Below are positions 62,216 through 64,000 of a DNA stretch of 64,000 nucleotides, piece after piece. The notes under the pieces are model-generated. The model ran no database searches, was not told the DNA's origin, and saw only the letters and a list, made by a program, of their open reading frames with translations. The stretch lies in NCBI RefSeq assembly GCF_963576615.1, contig NC_088710.1, positions 496,001 to 560,000 of the forward strand. The letters are read 5' to 3'. Numbering within the stretch: the first letter of the stretch is position 1; every line of letters starts with the position of its first letter. The DNA is from Watersipora subatra. Taxonomy: Eukaryota > Bryozoa > Gymnolaemata > Cheilostomatida > Watersiporidae. Position numbers and translations under genes: made by a program.

Positions 62216-63379
62216 TAACGATCTTGCTGGGATTAGCAGCCAGGTTCTTATCGGGAGTTGTGGCTCCCTGTTGGTTGTTTGATAATTTCAATCTCTGAAT
62301 GTGTATTCATATAGTGTCAGGTTATGTGAGGAGAGTCTCCTTTTGTTTCTTACTCTTGAACAAGGTCTGGAGAGCTGTTGTAAGTAGCACCTGCTCGCTC
62401 TTGCCAATCTCATGTCCCTTTTGGGTTGTTTTTCTTCTCTAACTGTCACTATTTATAGATGATTGCAATAAATTTTTCTTTTCTATTCTCTCCTTGAACA
62501 CTGCTAGTGTAGGCCAAGTATTGTCTCTTAGTTAGTCATCTTACGCCTCCATCTGTATTGCTGGAGGTTCATCACTCACAACAGATGTGAGGGTTGGTTA
62601 TACCTTCCAAAGTGCCAATTAATCTCATTTATACCTCATGCGCCGTCCGTCCGACTGTAAGTTATTAGTGATGTAAATACTATCTTCTGCTACTTCTGGT
62701 AGCCTGCAATTAGCCTTTCAATAATAATAATATGACTTGAGACATGTACATATATGCTTCAGAGAGTGTATCAGAGGATGTTTCATAGAGTATTCCATAG
62801 AGTACCGCATTCATTACTTACAAAATCTGATTGCTTTTTTTAGCCTAAGACTTTCGTTAGAGAGAAAGGGGATTCAACTCTTGGCTTACACGATCTCTAC
62901 TCGATCTCTGATTAATATGTTAGTTCATTCCACAGGCTCATGAATAATCAACAAAGTTGATACAAATGAAAAACATTCACATTGTTGCACAAGGGACAAG
63001 TTTCACTGCATGTTCTGCATATTATTGACTTGATAACATTTGCTTGAGAAAATATCCATATCTTCTATATAAGCCTTTGAATATCGAGTCTAGTCTTTCA
63101 ATTCTATCATATTGCATAAGCCAAGTGTTACAGGGCAGTTTGTCAGCAGTAAACATCGGCAAAATAGTTTGTTATGCACATTTGAATTGGATCAACCATT
63201 CTCACACGGTTTTGTTGCTGTATATGTGTGAGCCCTGCCTCGATCATCACAATAGTGACCGCAGGCACCGTGTTATGCAATAGCTAGCCATTGCAGCATT
63301 TATAATCGTCTTTCCTCTTGGATGTCATCTGTCGTCATAACTTTATCGGATGCGGTCATGCAGTGAATGAGAGCGACCG
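62216..63379. other. PDP 3' region and spacer
   Basis: Apart from the polyadenylation signal at 62467 I see only AT-rich spacer without open frames of note. Confidence 0.5.
62467..62472 (+). promoter_or_regulatory. Polyadenylation signal of the PDP gene
   Basis: AATAAA, 250 bases after the stop codon, followed by a T-rich stretch. Confidence 0.6.
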
Positions 63380-63387
63380 TATATAAA
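63380..63387 (+). promoter_or_regulatory. TATA box for the secreted-peptide gene
   Basis: TATATAAA, about 30 bases before a likely start site near 63410 and 122 bases before the ATG. The spacing suits a short-leader, strongly expressed transcript. Confidence 0.65.
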
Positions 63388-63501
63388 CACTTTGGTCACG
63401 ACATTAGTGGACACACTGCTTTCACTCTGTGAACTAAGGAGCTGCACCAGAATACACCAAACTGTGCAAGGACTGAGGAGAGAGAACCTGATCTAGCAGA
63501 C

Positions 63502-63969
63502 ATGTATCTATTGCTTGTTTTTAGCGTCGTCACTCAGTTTACACTCGAGACTTCCTCAGCCACCCCCATACATTCAAGTGAGTCTTTGAAGAGACCTTGT
63601 CTCACATCTGTATGCTGTCGCTAGAGCTACATTCCACCGGTTAAAGAGATAATTTTACTATAGCAATTCTGCAAGATTTATATTCGTGTTGAACACTAAA
63701 GGTATCATTATTTGTTATAACTGTGTACAGTGTCTTATCGCTTATATGATGTGATCAGTTTGTTTTCTCAGGTAGCGGTGTCCCAGCATGTACAGATTCA
63801 TTGCGAGGCTGGTTAACAGAACAAGAAACCAGCCCAGTCTATTTAACGTGTTCCGGGTAAGTGTATGTAGGTAAATACATAGGTAAGTGCTTCAATTTCA
63901 GTTCTGTCCCCAAATAAGATAGACCTATAAGCATACATTTTATTATTGTTTTGCCCTAGGAGGCTCTAA
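63502..63969 (+). CDS. Candidate small secreted peptide, 56 residues, three exons
   Basis: Exons 63502-63577, 63772-63856 and 63960-63969 join in phase and end in TAA. Exon 1 encodes a signal peptide (MYLLLVFSVVTQFTLETSSA) and leaves in phase 1. Exon 2 encodes a short mature part with cysteines at 32 and 52 (ACTDSLRGWLTEQ, VYLTCS). Exon 3 adds only three codons. All four splice sites are good (GTGAGT, TTTTCTCAG, GTAAGT, TTTTGCCCTAG). I recognise no family; the size suits a peptide hormone, defence peptide or other small secreted factor. A different third exon beyond the window edge would make it longer. Confidence 0.5.
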
Positions 63970-64000
63970 GTAAAGGGAGTAGCTAGTTGCAGTAGACCAT

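Noticed and set aside
62737-63283. Short plus-strand frames before the secreted-peptide gene
   Set aside because: 60-80 codons, no coding bias, no splice partners; lie in spacer and upstream of the TATA box.

Overview
This window is animal nuclear DNA, AT-rich, with short exons, GT-AG introns and many mobile elements. Three conserved animal genes can be rebuilt by hand with matching splice phases. Axonemal dynein implies cilia or flagella. The non-LTR, LTR, piggyBac-like, pogo-like, hAT-like and MULE-like elements, plus very many minisatellites, would fit a marine invertebrate such as a lophotrochozoan. The species cannot be named from the sequence alone.

Layout. 1-15937 (minus): the N-terminal tail of an axonemal dynein heavy chain; the motor lies beyond the left edge. 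Its introns carry nine tandem arrays. 15938-26090: mostly intergenic, with a tRNA-like SINE fragment, a truncated non-LTR retrotransposon (21663-23662), a MULE-like MITE and a hAT-like element. 26091-37904 (plus): MMADHC, six exons. Its third intron is swollen by an 8.1-kb array of 238 units of 34 bp, and its fifth intron is almost entirely one foldback element. 38895-42448: a Gypsy-like LTR retrotransposon without reverse transcriptase, abutting a second copy of the MULE-like MITE. 43798-45833: a piggyBac-like element, then a second truncated non-LTR element. 47321-49940: two large satellite-like arrays. 51354-62215 (plus): pyruvate dehydrogenase phosphatase in seven exons, with four TIR elements or large arrays in its introns and a minisatellite made of copies of one of its own splice acceptors. 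63380-63969: a TATA-box promoter and a candidate 56-residue secreted peptide in three exons.

Function. MMADHC (vitamin B12 trafficking) and the pyruvate dehydrogenase phosphatase both begin with arginine-rich mitochondrial presequences. Nothing suggests that these neighbours act together; this is an ordinary animal gene neighbourhood. Its unusual feature is tandem repetition: about nineteen separate arrays cover roughly a quarter of the window. Most long open frames inside arrays arise because the period is a multiple of three (21, 24 or 36 bp). The most notable structures are the indel-free 238-copy array with a 2,516-bp higher-order period and the duplicated splice acceptors. I saw no CRISPR, operon or new defence-type system.
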